Shown piece after piece: positions 42,417 through 50,876 of a DNA stretch of 64,000 nt (within the stretch, counting starts at the first letter, position 1; each line of letters begins with the position of its first letter). The notes under the pieces were generated by a model. The model was not told the origin of the DNA, made no database searches, and saw nothing but the letters and a program-made list of their open reading frames with translations. A program made the translations under genes and the position numbers. Origin of the DNA: GWE2-51-13 sp942492825 (lineage in GTDB: Bacteria > Bacillota_I > Bacilli_A > Erysipelotrichales > Erysipelotrichaceae). The stretch is taken from contig OW818635.1 in assembly GCA_942492825.1 (NCBI GenBank), positions 744,001 through 808,000 on the forward strand, in the 5' to 3' direction.

Positions 42417-43415
42417 ATGAGAATGAAAAAGTTTATCAATGATCCCGCGAATTTAACCAAAGAATGTCTCGAAGGTCTTGCGTTAGCCAACTCCGATTTG
42501 ATCGAACTGCATCCCAATAACATCGTCGTCAACAAAAAATTGAAAGACGCCGACCGTGTCACGATCGTGACCTTGGGCGGTGCCGGCCATGAACCGGCCT
42601 TAAGCGGTTTTGTGGGCGAAGGCATGTTGGATGTCAGCGTCGTCGGCGATATTTTCGCCGCTCCGGGTCCGCAGGCGTGTGTCGAAGCCATCAAATTGGC
42701 TGACAAAGGCAAAGGTGTCCTCTTTATCGTTCTCAACCATGCCGGCGATATGCTGACGGGAAACCTGACGATGAAAGAAGTCAAGAAACTTGGATTGAAC
42801 GTTCTCAAAGTCGTTACCCAGGAAGACGTATCGAACGCTCCGCGTTCCAATGCGGATGACCGTCGCGGTTTGGTCGGTTGTGTCGCGGTCTACAAGATCG
42901 CCGCAGCTGCCGCCAAAGAAGGCAAATCCTTAGAAGAAGTCGCAGCGATTGCGCAACGTTTCGCCGATAATATGGCAACCTTGGCCGTCGCGGTACGTGG
43001 TGCTACGCATCCTTCGACCGGCAGTCCGATCGCCGAAATGGGCGAAGACGACATGGAAATCGGGATGGGACAACATGGTGAAGGCGGCGGTGGAAAACAA
43101 CTTTTAAAAACCGCCAAAGAAACCGCAGCCATCATGGCCAATGGATTAGTGAAAGATTTGGACCTTAAGAAAGGCGAGAAAATCTTACTGTTTATTAACG
43201 GTACCGGCGCTACGACTTTGATGGAACAACTGATCATCTTCCGCGATACCGTCGCATATCTGAAAAATATCGGGATCGAAGTCGTCGCCAACAATGTCGG
43301 CGAACTCTTGACGGTTCAAGAACAGGCAGGTTTCCAAATGTTTATGGCACACATGGATGATGAGATGCTTGCTTACTGGAACGCCCCCTGCTATACCCCG
43401 TATTACAAGAAATAA
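42417..43415 (+). CDS. DhaK-like dihydroxyacetone kinase substrate-binding subunit
   Basis: A 332-residue DhaK-family protein. LGGAGHEPALSGFVG near residue 57 and the covalent-histidine region GMGQHGEGGG near 220 are present, so the hemiaminal-forming histidine is conserved. DhaK-type kinases phosphorylate dihydroxyacetone and also larger ketoses such as erythrulose. The downstream aldolase-like gene suggests a substrate larger than three carbons. AAAGGAG precedes ATG 42417. Confidence 0.9.
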   Translation: MRMKKFINDPANLTKECLEGLALANSDLIELHPNNIVVNKKLKDADRVTIVTLGGAGHEPALSGFVGEGMLDVSVVGDIFAAPGPQACVEAIKLADKGKGVLFIVLNHAGDMLTGNLTMKEVKKLGLNVLKVVTQEDVSNAPRSNADDRRGLVGCVAVYKIAAAAAKEGKSLEEVAAIAQRFADNMATLAVAVRGATHPSTGSPIAEMGEDDMEIGMGQHGEGGGGKQLLKTAKETAAIMANGLVKDLDLKKGEKILLFINGTGATTLMEQLIIFRDTVAYLKNIGIEVVANNVGELLTVQEQAGFQMFMAHMDDEMLAYWNAPCYTPYYKK

Positions 43416-43430
43416 CAAGGAGGTTTTATA

Positions 43431-44318
43431 ATGGCGGATTCGCTCAACAATAAAGCAGCGAAGGATTACGGATTGGATCAACCCCAACAAAACCAGGTCT
43501 TTCATGTCAAAGGCATGGAGAACGTCGAATGGGGCATGAAGGATCGCTTAAGTCACATCTTCAACCCCAAATCCGGAAAAACCGTGATGTTGGCGTTTGA
43601 CCACGGCTACATCATGGGATCGACTTCCGGGTTGGAACGTTTGGACTTGGTCCTACCGGATCTTATCGATGATGTTGATTGTATCATGGGCACCCGCGGA
43701 GCAATCCGTAGCTGCGTTTCACCGAATCACAATAAAGCGGTGGCGTTGCGTTGTTCCGCCGGATCCAGCGTGCTGGATGACGACATGAGTTTCGAAAACA
43801 TCGCCGTCGACATCGAAGACGCGATCCGCATGAACGCTTCCTGCATGGCCGTCCAAACCTTCATCGGTTCGCCCGGACAACTCACAAGCATCCGTAACCT
43901 GACGCAGACGATCGATGCCGGAAACCGTTATGGAATTCCGACCCTAGGCGTCGTGGCTGTCGGAAAACAAATGGAACGTACGACCAAGTTCTTTCTCTTG
44001 GCCACCCGCATGTTGGCGGAGTTCGGAGCGCAGATCATTAAGACGTACTATTGCGATGACTTCGCCAACGTAGTCGCCGCTTGTCCGGTTCCGATCGTCG
44101 TCGCCGGTGGAAAGAAACTACCGGAAAACGAAGCCTTGACCTTAGTCTACAATGCCATCCAAGCCGGTGCTGCCGGTGTGGATATGGGACGTAATATTTT
44201 TCAAGCCGAAAGTCCAAAAGCGATGGTCAAAGCGATCGCCAAGATCGTCCACGAAGGGATGAGCGATGTCGATGCCTATCAACTTTATCTAAATTTAAAG
44301 AGTGAATATCTCAAATAA
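43431..44318 (+). CDS. LsrF-like class I aldolase/thiolase
   Basis: A 295-residue TIM-barrel protein of the DhnA/LsrF family. LAFDHGYIMGSTSGLERLD near residue 54, the Schiff-base lysine K204 in AQIIKTYY (LsrF K203), and CPVPIVVAGGKK near 219 are conserved. LsrF transfers an acetyl group from a phosphorylated pentanedione to CoA; relatives are fructose-bisphosphate aldolases. Next to DhaK/DhaL it probably cleaves the phosphorylated product. No other lsr genes are here. AAGGAGG precedes the ATG. Confidence 0.88.
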   Translation: MADSLNNKAAKDYGLDQPQQNQVFHVKGMENVEWGMKDRLSHIFNPKSGKTVMLAFDHGYIMGSTSGLERLDLVLPDLIDDVDCIMGTRGAIRSCVSPNHNKAVALRCSAGSSVLDDDMSFENIAVDIEDAIRMNASCMAVQTFIGSPGQLTSIRNLTQTIDAGNRYGIPTLGVVAVGKQMERTTKFFLLATRMLAEFGAQIIKTYYCDDFANVVAACPVPIVVAGGKKLPENEALTLVYNAIQAGAAGVDMGRNIFQAESPKAMVKAIAKIVHEGMSDVDAYQLYLNLKSEYLK

Positions 44319-44330
44319 GGAGGAATAGAC

Positions 44331-44651
44331 ATGGAAATGGAATTCGTCCACATCGGCGCACCGGTAAAAACCCCGATGCCGCATGAAGTTTATAACGAAG
44401 GCATGAAAGTCTGGATTTCCAATCCCGACCTGGATTCCTTTAAGTTTGAGTACCTGCGTTTTGATGAAGATAGCTGGCTTGCGCCGGAAATCCAACACCA
44501 AACCCACATCGCCGTCAAAGTCGCCAACGTCGATAAAGCGCTTGCGGAATGCGAAAAAGTGTTGTTGGAACCTTGCATGGCCAACCCGACCACCCGCTTG
44601 GCTTTCGGATTACGTGACGGTGTCGTCATGGAGTTTATGGAAGAAGTTTAA
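44331..44651 (+). CDS. VOC/glyoxalase-fold protein
   Basis: A 106-residue small protein with a vicinal-oxygen-chelate pattern: FVHIGAPVKT at the N-terminus, HQTHIAVKVANVDKAL in the middle and DGVVMEFMEE at the end, giving His and Glu metal ligands. VOC proteins isomerise, epimerise or dioxygenate substrates; here a sugar-phosphate epimerase or isomerase acting with the upstream kinase and aldolase is plausible. It lies 12 bases after the lsrF-like gene, with a GGAGG-type site. Confidence 0.8.
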   Translation: MEMEFVHIGAPVKTPMPHEVYNEGMKVWISNPDLDSFKFEYLRFDEDSWLAPEIQHQTHIAVKVANVDKALAECEKVLLEPCMANPTTRLAFGLRDGVVMEFMEEV

Positions 44652-44677
44652 GTCGCCTCCCCTCTTCCTTTGTATAT

Positions 44678-44712
44678 GAAAACACGTCTTTTGCGGGACG
44701 TGTTTTCTTTTT
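44678..44712 (+). terminator. Intrinsic terminator of the dhaL operon
   Basis: Eleven-base stem GAAAACACGTC with its complement, then TTTTT. Confidence 0.92.
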
Positions 44713-44752
44713 AGGATGATCGGATCCAATAACCATGTTTTAAAAGGCATAT

Positions 44753-44780
44753 TTGACATTCGGATTCTGTAATAGATACT
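44753..44780 (+). promoter_or_regulatory. Orphan promoter-like sequence before a terminator
   Basis: TTGACA (44753-44758), 16-base spacer, GATACT (44775-44780). The only thing downstream on this strand is the hairpin at 44791-44827. Confidence 0.4.
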
Positions 44781-44790
44781 CTATTGAGTT

Positions 44791-44827
44791 ACAACCCTTG
44801 AACAGTCACGTTTCAAGGGTTGTTTTT
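44791..44827 (+). terminator. Second plus-strand terminator hairpin
   Basis: Stem ACAACCCTTGA with its complement (44791-44801 and 44813-44823), 11-base loop, followed by T residues on the plus strand; the minus side lacks a T run although a minus-strand gene ends next to it. Confidence 0.75.
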
Positions 44828-44828
44828 C

Positions 44829-46022
44829 CTATTGAATGTAAAGTCTATAATACTCATCGAAGGTTAGTTTCTTCGTTTGGTAATCGATCGCCGTCGACTC
44901 ACCGACATAGCGCCAATGCCAAGGTTCGCTTACATATCCTGTAATCGACTGTTTTTGGTCCGTATACCGTTGGATGAATCCATACTCGACCGCATGTTCG
45001 ACCATCCACCGATACTCGGCGGTATTCTTGAAGGTCGAGAGCGAGGATGAGTTGGTCAAGATGTCGATGGCTAATCCCGTCTGATGTTCGGAATGTCCGG
45101 GTCGGGCGGAGAAGGTATCCGCGGACGCTTTCCCGTTGTTTGCGACGTAGCGATTGTATAAAGTCGTTTGCGTTGAATAGCTTCGGTAGGATGAAGTCAC
45201 TTTCGGATGCAAGCCGGCCGAAATCATGGCTTGGCACATTCGAGTCAATGCTGCCGCGGTGTCCGAAGTAACCGTCGCCTTACCACACACTTCGATCGTT
45301 GTTAGATCGTTCGGTTCGAAATTTTTATCCAGATTAACATACTTATTAACGAGGATCAGGTTTCCTTTGGACGTATCCGCCGGTAAGATTCCGGTATAGT
45401 ACGCCCGATCTGTTTCGGTGTTGACTCGTTCTTGGACATCCCGTAGGACTGCGGTCGGATGTTTCTCCCAATATGATAAATACGAAGTCAAATCCGTAAG
45501 GATTGTTTGTTCGGAAAGAACCAACCCATCATATTCGCTGCGATGTGTAAACTCCAGAATCGACTGAACCAAGGATTCAGGCAATCCGTCAATCTTTTGT
45601 CCCGCTTCTTCCCCATATCCGCTTAACAAGATGTTTCGATACCCAGGTCGGGCGAGATAGGTTTTCCATGAATTTAGAAATGGCAGTTTCTTCAGATCGA
45701 TAATCGCGGCTTCCTCCGCTTTCAAGATCGTATTTAGATCTTGTTCGGAATACCCGATTTTCCGAAGATCATCATAATGCGGAAGGGTCAGACGTTTGAT
45801 GATGTCCGGCTGATATTCGGAGATAAGAATCGTTTCGATCTTCTCATCTCCATGTTCGCGGATGATCAGGATCTGCTCGTCATCGTAACCGATCTGCGTC
45901 AATTCCTTATAATGCGGGATCGTGGCTTCTTTGATGAATGTTTCGATTTTATTGAGTGACAAGATCGCAATCATAAAAACAGCGATCACGATCAGTATAA
46001 GTCGGACTTGTTTACGTTTCAT
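44829..46022 (-). CDS. VanY/LdcB-type M15B D,D- or L,D-carboxypeptidase with N-terminal repeats
   Basis: A 397-residue membrane-anchored peptidase. Residues 5-22 form a membrane anchor. Two short repeats follow (IPHYKELTQIGYDDEQI and LPHYDDLRKIGYSEQDL, about 50 residues apart), a pattern seen ahead of some Bacillota carboxypeptidases. The C-terminal M15B domain has SSYRSYSTQ, the zinc motif region SEHQTGLAIDI and EPWHWRYVGE. It trims peptidoglycan stem peptides outside the cell. GGAGGT precedes ATG 46022. Confidence 0.9.
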   Translation of the reverse strand: MKRKQVRLILIVIAVFMIAILSLNKIETFIKEATIPHYKELTQIGYDDEQILIIREHGDEKIETILISEYQPDIIKRLTLPHYDDLRKIGYSEQDLNTILKAEEAAIIDLKKLPFLNSWKTYLARPGYRNILLSGYGEEAGQKIDGLPESLVQSILEFTHRSEYDGLVLSEQTILTDLTSYLSYWEKHPTAVLRDVQERVNTETDRAYYTGILPADTSKGNLILVNKYVNLDKNFEPNDLTTIEVCGKATVTSDTAAALTRMCQAMISAGLHPKVTSSYRSYSTQTTLYNRYVANNGKASADTFSARPGHSEHQTGLAIDILTNSSSLSTFKNTAEYRWMVEHAVEYGFIQRYTDQKQSITGYVSEPWHWRYVGESTAIDYQTKKLTFDEYYRLYIQ

Positions 46023-46086
46023 AACCCTACCTCCACCAGTATTCATTGTACCCTAGTTTGTTGGTGGAATACATCCGACTTTCAAT

Positions 46087-46110
46087 GAAAAACAGGGCTC
46101 ACACCCTGTC
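46087..46110 (-). terminator. Intrinsic terminator after the SHOCT gene pair
   Basis: Stem ACAGGG/CCCTGT, loop TGTGAG, T run on the minus strand. Confidence 0.78.
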
Positions 46111-46111
46111 T

Positions 46112-46294
46112 TTACCTTAAGTCTTGTTTAAATTGGTCAAATTGTTCTTTGGTGATCTCGCCGTTGGCGTAACGCTTGCGAACAAGTTCCATCGGATCTT
46201 CCCGCCATTGTGGTGCAACGTTGGGACGGTAGCGACTTTGTTCGTTCCGATCCCAAATCAACCAAACGAATAAAAGAACGAGGATGATTCCCAT
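46112..46294 (-). CDS. Small membrane protein with SHOCT domain (60 aa)
   Basis: One N-terminal membrane helix (about residues 2-14) and a C-terminal SHOCT motif, LVRKRYANGEITKEQFDQFK. SHOCT is a short oligomerisation domain. It lies nine bases after a second SHOCT protein gene with near-identical motif, so the pair are probably paralogues acting together in the membrane. Role unknown. Confidence 0.82.
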   Translation of the reverse strand: MGIILVLLFVWLIWDRNEQSRYRPNVAPQWREDPMELVRKRYANGEITKEQFDQFKQDLR

Positions 46295-46303
46295 GGTTTT
46301 TAC

Positions 46304-46591
46304 CTACCGTTTCAGATCGTTGCTTAAACGATCAAATTCTTCTTTGGTGATTTCACCTTTCGCGTAACGTTCTTTCACGATCGAAAGCGCTTTGTCTTCC
46401 GGGAGATAAAGCATTTGATTTTTACGATGCGATTTGCGGACCAAATAGACGATCAACGTGATCACGGCAGCCCAGAAGATAAACATCAGGATCGGCATGA
46501 TCCACCAATAATCCCCAAACCAAGCAACGTGGCCGAAGCGGTCAAATCCACCGATTCCGTCACGGAAGCGGATCCAGTTTCCATTCATCAT
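46304..46591 (-). CDS. Small membrane protein with SHOCT domain (95 aa)
   Basis: Aromatic N-terminus, a membrane helix at about 28-50 (WWIMPILMFIFWAAVITLIV), a basic cytosolic linker and a C-terminal SHOCT motif, IVKERYAKGEITKEEFDRLS. Similar proteins occur with copper or envelope-stress genes in other bacteria but none are seen here. The first or second of two consecutive ATGs may be used. Confidence 0.82.
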   Translation of the reverse strand: MMNGNWIRFRDGIGGFDRFGHVAWFGDYWWIMPILMFIFWAAVITLIVYLVRKSHRKNQMLYLPEDKALSIVKERYAKGEITKEEFDRLSNDLKR

Positions 46592-46732
46592 ACGATACCC
46601 TTCTTTCTTACGGTTTCCCCGTACAACCTTATCATAGAACGAATTTGTTACGAAATTGTGGCGATGCCCGACTTTTTTTCAAATGTTTGCGTTTATGTTG
46701 ATACGAATGTATTTCAAAATCTCTTTAATTCA

Positions 46733-47482
46733 TCACGGATGTTTCGGGAGAAGGTTTCTTAATTGTCCGACCGCCACGGTATTGATACGATAGACCGTTT
46801 TCTTGTTTCTGTGAACTTTTTCAACGAGGTTGACGTCAATCAAGGGTTTGATGAAATAAGCAAATCGACGTAAATCTATTTCGCATTGTCGCGCCAGCTC
46901 TTCACGGGTTCGATCCTGTGCTAAAAGTGCGATGAAGATCCGATATCGATCGGGATGACCTAACTTCGCAAAAACACGGACCGGGTCAATCGGTTGGATG
47001 CGAGACTTCAACGAGATATCCGTCATTTTGATTGCTTCATCCAGAATTAGCTTTGCGTAAGGTTGTAATCGGATTCCCTTCCATTCAAACGAAAGATTCA
47101 TGTCATTTTTTTGATATTCCTTAAGAATCGTTGTTAGCGGAAGATGATGAAAACTAAACTGAAGTCCTAAAAGATCGATGTACGTCACATCCTTATCGTG
47201 ATAGATCGATACATTTTTGATGGGATGTTGGATCAGATGTTCCAACACACGAACGATGTCGCGCTTAAATTCATAACGTTTGAAGAAGTTTTCGCCCGCA
47301 TCTTTCTTTTTAACATAGGCATTGAGCACATTCATCGACGCGAAAAACAGAAACGCTTCGTCGATCGTTTCCACTTTCAGCCAAGTCATTCGAAGCGCAA
47401 AATGCGCAGAAGCTTCATCGATTTCGATCGCGTCGGTTTCGTTGGCGCTTTGGATCCTTTGGATTAAGTTGTTGAGTTCCAT
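46733..47482 (-). CDS. Winged-helix (ArsR-like) protein with unknown N-terminal domain
   Basis: A 249-residue protein. About 165-245 form an ArsR-like winged helix (VFAKLGHPDRYRIFIALLAQ then REELARQCEIDLRRFAYFIK). The first 160 residues are alpha-beta, without recognisable metal-cysteine motifs, and I do not recognise the domain. A -10-like TATACT (47505-47510) precedes it. It lies after the fatty acid operon but beyond that operon's terminator, so a regulatory link to lipid synthesis is possible but unsupported. Confidence 0.65.
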   Translation of the reverse strand: MELNNLIQRIQSANETDAIEIDEASAHFALRMTWLKVETIDEAFLFFASMNVLNAYVKKKDAGENFFKRYEFKRDIVRVLEHLIQHPIKNVSIYHDKDVTYIDLLGLQFSFHHLPLTTILKEYQKNDMNLSFEWKGIRLQPYAKLILDEAIKMTDISLKSRIQPIDPVRVFAKLGHPDRYRIFIALLAQDRTREELARQCEIDLRRFAYFIKPLIDVNLVEKVHRNKKTVYRINTVAVGQLRNLLPKHP

Positions 47483-47548
47483 GTTATCCTCCGGCTTTAG
47501 ATTCAGTATAGCATGTCCCTTAACGAAGAAAGAGCCGAAATAACCGAA

Positions 47549-47570
47549 AGAAAACGCACCTTCGTGCGTT
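47549..47570 (-). terminator. Intrinsic terminator of the fatty acid operon
   Basis: Stem AACGCAC/GTGCGTT, loop GAAG, T-rich tract on the minus strand, directly after fabZ. Confidence 0.88.
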
Positions 47571-47571
47571 C

Positions 47572-47991
47572 TCAGAATCCGAAACTTAAGGTAGCTTCAC
47601 ACACCAGTTGTCCATCAACATACGCTTTCGCCTCACCGATCCCAAAGCGGGAGCGTAAGGTCGTCATCGTACATTCCATCCGCAGCGTATCGCCCGGTAC
47701 GACTTTCTTGCGGAACTTTGCTTCTTTGATGCCGGCGAAATAAGCGATTTTGCCTTGCATCTCCGGTAAAGTTAGCACCGCGATCGCCCCGACTTGCGCC
47801 ATCGCTTCCAAAATCAATACCCCCGGCATGACCGGTTCCCCAGGGAAATGTCCCTGAAAGAAAGATTCGTTGATCGAGACATTTTTGATCCCGATCGCCG
47901 ATTGTCCGGGAGTCACTTCTAAAATTCGATCGACCAACAGAAACGGATACCGGTGCGGTAGCACCTTCATGATTTCTTGGATGTCCATCAT
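47572..47991 (-). CDS. fabZ: 3-hydroxyacyl-ACP dehydratase FabZ
   Basis: A 139-residue hot-dog dehydratase removing water from 3-hydroxyacyl-ACP. LPHRYPFLLVDRILE has the catalytic histidine, and GHFPGEPVMPGVLILEAMAQ has the catalytic acid. ATG 47991 overlaps the fabF stop, with GGGAG upstream. Last gene of the fatty acid operon. No FabA/FabM-type isomerase gene lies in the cluster. Confidence 0.94.
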   Translation of the reverse strand: MMDIQEIMKVLPHRYPFLLVDRILEVTPGQSAIGIKNVSINESFFQGHFPGEPVMPGVLILEAMAQVGAIAVLTLPEMQGKIAYFAGIKEAKFRKKVVPGDTLRMECTMTTLRSRFGIGEAKAYVDGQLVCEATLSFGF

Positions 47992-49226
47992 ACGTTCTCC
48001 CATTTCTTAAAGCAGAGGCTGGCATTGTGTCCGCCAAAGCCCAAGGAATTCGATAAGGCATACGTGATCGCCTTGTGGACACCTTGATTGGCGATCACAT
48101 TCAGATCACAAGCAGGGTCTTGGTTATTTAGGTTAACGGTCGGCGGTAAATAGCCGTTTTGAAGACTTAGCGTACAGATGATTGCCTCGACCGCACCACC
48201 GGCGCCTAACAAATGACCGGTCATCGACTTGGTCGACGAGACATGCAAACGATCGACGTTATCGCCCCATACCGTTTTAACAGCGAGTGTTTCAAACGCA
48301 TCGTTGAGCGGGGTCGAGGTTCCATGCGCGTTTAAATATCCGACCTGTTCAGGCATGATCTTCGCACTCTCCAACGCTTGACGCATCGCACGTGCCGCGC
48401 CGGAACCGTCGACGCTAGGTGAAGTGATATGGTAGGCATCGCAAGTCGCGCCATACCCGACGACTTCCGCGTAGATTTTCGCGTTGCGTGCTAACGCATG
48501 ATCTAACTCTTCCAAAATCAACACACCGGCACCTTCACCCATCACAAAGCCGCTCCGGTCGATGTCAAAGGGAATCGATGCGCGTGTGATATCTTCAGTT
48601 TGCGCTAACGCGTTGAGACTAGTGAAACCGCCGATGCCTAAGGGTGTAATCGAAGCTTCGCTCCCTCCGACGATCATCAGATCATGATAACCGTCCTTGA
48701 TGGAACGGAAGCCATCCCCGACCGCATTGGCCGACGCGGCGCAGGCGGTAACATTGGAGGAACACATACCCAAGGCTTGAAGTTCGATGGCGATCTGCGC
48801 CGCTGCCATATTGATGATGGCTTTGGGGATAAAGTACGGTGAAATCCGATCGGCACCGCGTTGCGTGAGTTTGTCATGTTCGCTCTCGATGGTTCCTAAC
48901 CCTCCGATTCCGCTGGAAACGATGACACCCATACGCGTACGATCGATGACCGTTTCTTTCAGTTGACTGTCCTCATACGCCTGACGGGCAGCGACCAAGG
49001 CGAGTTGCGTGAATTTATCGAGATTCTTCTTTTCTTTCGGGTTAAGTCCCGCATCCCAATTTCCTTTGACTTCGGCGGCGATTTTGACTTTATGCCCTGC
49101 CGTATCAAAAGCAGTGATGCGGTCGATCCCGCATTTACCTATCAGTAAACTATCAAAAAGTTCGTTGACGGAGTTTCCGATGGGTGTGATCGCACCCATC
49201 CCGGTAATGACGACGCGTCGTGTCAT
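47988..49226 (-). CDS. fabF: 3-oxoacyl-ACP synthase II
   Basis: A 412-residue condensing enzyme extending acyl-ACP with malonyl-ACP. The Cys-His-His triad is in TACAASANAVGDG, NAHGTSTPLND and KSMTGHLLGAGG. N-terminal RRVVITGMGAITPIGN is typical. It starts one base after fabG and overlaps fabZ. Confidence 0.95.
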   Translation of the reverse strand: MTRRVVITGMGAITPIGNSVNELFDSLLIGKCGIDRITAFDTAGHKVKIAAEVKGNWDAGLNPKEKKNLDKFTQLALVAARQAYEDSQLKETVIDRTRMGVIVSSGIGGLGTIESEHDKLTQRGADRISPYFIPKAIINMAAAQIAIELQALGMCSSNVTACAASANAVGDGFRSIKDGYHDLMIVGGSEASITPLGIGGFTSLNALAQTEDITRASIPFDIDRSGFVMGEGAGVLILEELDHALARNAKIYAEVVGYGATCDAYHITSPSVDGSGAARAMRQALESAKIMPEQVGYLNAHGTSTPLNDAFETLAVKTVWGDNVDRLHVSSTKSMTGHLLGAGGAVEAIICTLSLQNGYLPPTVNLNNQDPACDLNVIANQGVHKAITYALSNSLGFGGHNASLCFKKWENV

Positions 49227-49227
49227 A

Positions 49228-49956
49228 TCACATCACCATCCCGCCGTCGACACCGATCGTTTGACCGGTGATATAACGGCTTTGCGGGGAGACGAGAAAG
49301 GAAACGATGTCCGCCACATCTTGCGGCGTACCGAACGTGCCTAAAGGTATCTTATCCAACATCGTTTGGGATTGCGTTTCGTTGAGGGATGCGGTCATGT
49401 CGCTGGAGATAAAGCCCGGCGCCACCGCATTGACCCGTACCTTTCGTTTGGCGACTTCCAAGGCTAAACTTTTCGTAAACCCGATCACTCCGGCCTTGGA
49501 GGAAGCATAGTTGGTTTGTCCAGCGTTTCCGCTGCGTCCGACGACTGAAGCGATGTTAACGATGCGACCTTCATTCTTGAGTAAGAATTTGATCGCAGAC
49601 TTGGACATCAGCCAGGTTCCTTTTAAGTTGGTATCCAGGACATTGTCAAACTCTTCTTCGCTCATCCGAAGCAAAAGATTGTCACGGGTAATCCCGGCGT
49701 TGTTGACAAGGACATCCAACCCGCCGAACTGTTCCATAGCGAAATTGACGATCCGTTGGCAATCTTCGCTTTTGGATACATCGCCTTGAATGACGGCGCT
49801 TTCGCAAAAAGCATCGCACTGGCTTTTAACCATTTCGGCCTTGGCTTGATTTCCGTTATAGTTGATCACCACATGATATCCGTCTTTCGCCAATTGAAGG
49901 GCGATCGCCGCGCCGATTCCTTTGGACGCGCCGGTTACGATGGCAACTGGGCTCAT
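49228..49956 (-). CDS. fabG: 3-oxoacyl-ACP reductase
   Basis: A 242-residue SDR reducing 3-oxoacyl-ACP with NADPH. TGASKGIGAAIA binds the cofactor; NNAGITRDNLLLRM and the catalytic Ser/Tyr/Lys (IASVVGRSGNAGQTNYASSK) match FabG. ATG 49956 (AGGAGA upstream) overlaps the fabD stop by four bases. Confidence 0.95.
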   Translation of the reverse strand: MSPVAIVTGASKGIGAAIALQLAKDGYHVVINYNGNQAKAEMVKSQCDAFCESAVIQGDVSKSEDCQRIVNFAMEQFGGLDVLVNNAGITRDNLLLRMSEEEFDNVLDTNLKGTWLMSKSAIKFLLKNEGRIVNIASVVGRSGNAGQTNYASSKAGVIGFTKSLALEVAKRKVRVNAVAPGFISSDMTASLNETQSQTMLDKIPLGTFGTPQDVADIVSFLVSPQSRYITGQTIGVDGGMVM

Positions 49957-50876
49957 TTCGATTCTCCTTTGACCCCGTCGAGGGTCTCTTTCAACGATAG
50001 CAAATCTTCCACATGGTAGATTTCCACATCCCAATCCATCTTCTTCGCAAATCCGCTGAGTACTTGTTTGGGTCCGATTTCAATGAGTGTCGTTACCCCG
50101 TTCTTACGTAAGGTTTCAAGTGTCTTGGTGAACTGGACCGGATGGGATACTTGCTTGACTAAATTGGATCGAACTTTATTTTCTTCACAGATTTCCCCTG
50201 TCAAATTACTAAGCAAGGGAACTTTCTGATCATGAAAACTCATATTTGCGAACAAGTCGTCGAGTTTCGCTTCGACCGGTTGAAGGAATTTCGTATGGAA
50301 CGGTCCGCTGACTTTTAGTTCGATCATGCGGCGAACCCCTTCGCTTTTCAACGTTTCAACTAAAGCATCGATCGCGTTGCGTTGTCCCGCGACCACGATT
50401 TGTCCCGGACAGTTGTAATTACTGATGGCGAGATACCCGACGGAGGTTACTCTTTCGATGGCTTTAGAGATAACAGTTTCATCGGTTGATAGGATGGCGA
50501 TCATTTTACTGTCGATTCCCATGACGGCTTCTTCCATCCATTGTCCGCGCCAGGTCACGATTTCAATCGCATCTTCGACCGACAGGAAACCGCTTGCGAC
50601 GCACGCGGTATATTCTCCTAAGCTCAGTCCACATACGAAATCCGGTTTGATCTGATTCGCGATCAGTGCGTTGTACCCTAATAGCGAAGTAAACACCAAG
50701 GCTTTTTGGGTGAATCGGGTTTGATTCAAAATTTCTTCCGGACCGTTTAGACACAGTTGGACGATTTCCGGATATCTCGAAACAAGCGGTTGGTTTTCGG
50801 GCAACGTGTACAGTTCGGTTCCCATTCCGATGTATTGGCTTCCTTGTCCGGAAAACAGAAAGGCGATTTTTTTCAT
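49953..50876 (-). CDS. fabD: Malonyl-CoA:ACP transacylase
   Basis: A 307-residue acyltransferase loading malonate onto ACP. AFLFSGQGSQYIGMG at the start, nucleophile serine in GLSLGEYTA near residue 88 and catalytic histidine in VSGPFHTKFL near 197. It overlaps the upstream FabK-like gene by four bases. Confidence 0.95.
   Translation of the reverse strand: MKKIAFLFSGQGSQYIGMGTELYTLPENQPLVSRYPEIVQLCLNGPEEILNQTRFTQKALVFTSLLGYNALIANQIKPDFVCGLSLGEYTACVASGFLSVEDAIEIVTWRGQWMEEAVMGIDSKMIAILSTDETVISKAIERVTSVGYLAISNYNCPGQIVVAGQRNAIDALVETLKSEGVRRMIELKVSGPFHTKFLQPVEAKLDDLFANMSFHDQKVPLLSNLTGEICEENKVRSNLVKQVSHPVQFTKTLETLRKNGVTTLIEIGPKQVLSGFAKKMDWDVEIYHVEDLLSLKETLDGVKGESK

Noticed and set aside
40688..44651. 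AI-2 (lsr) operon
   Set aside because: Only the LsrF-like enzyme is present; LsrK, LsrR-specific neighbours, LsrG and the transporter are missing, and DhaK/DhaL are not lsr components.
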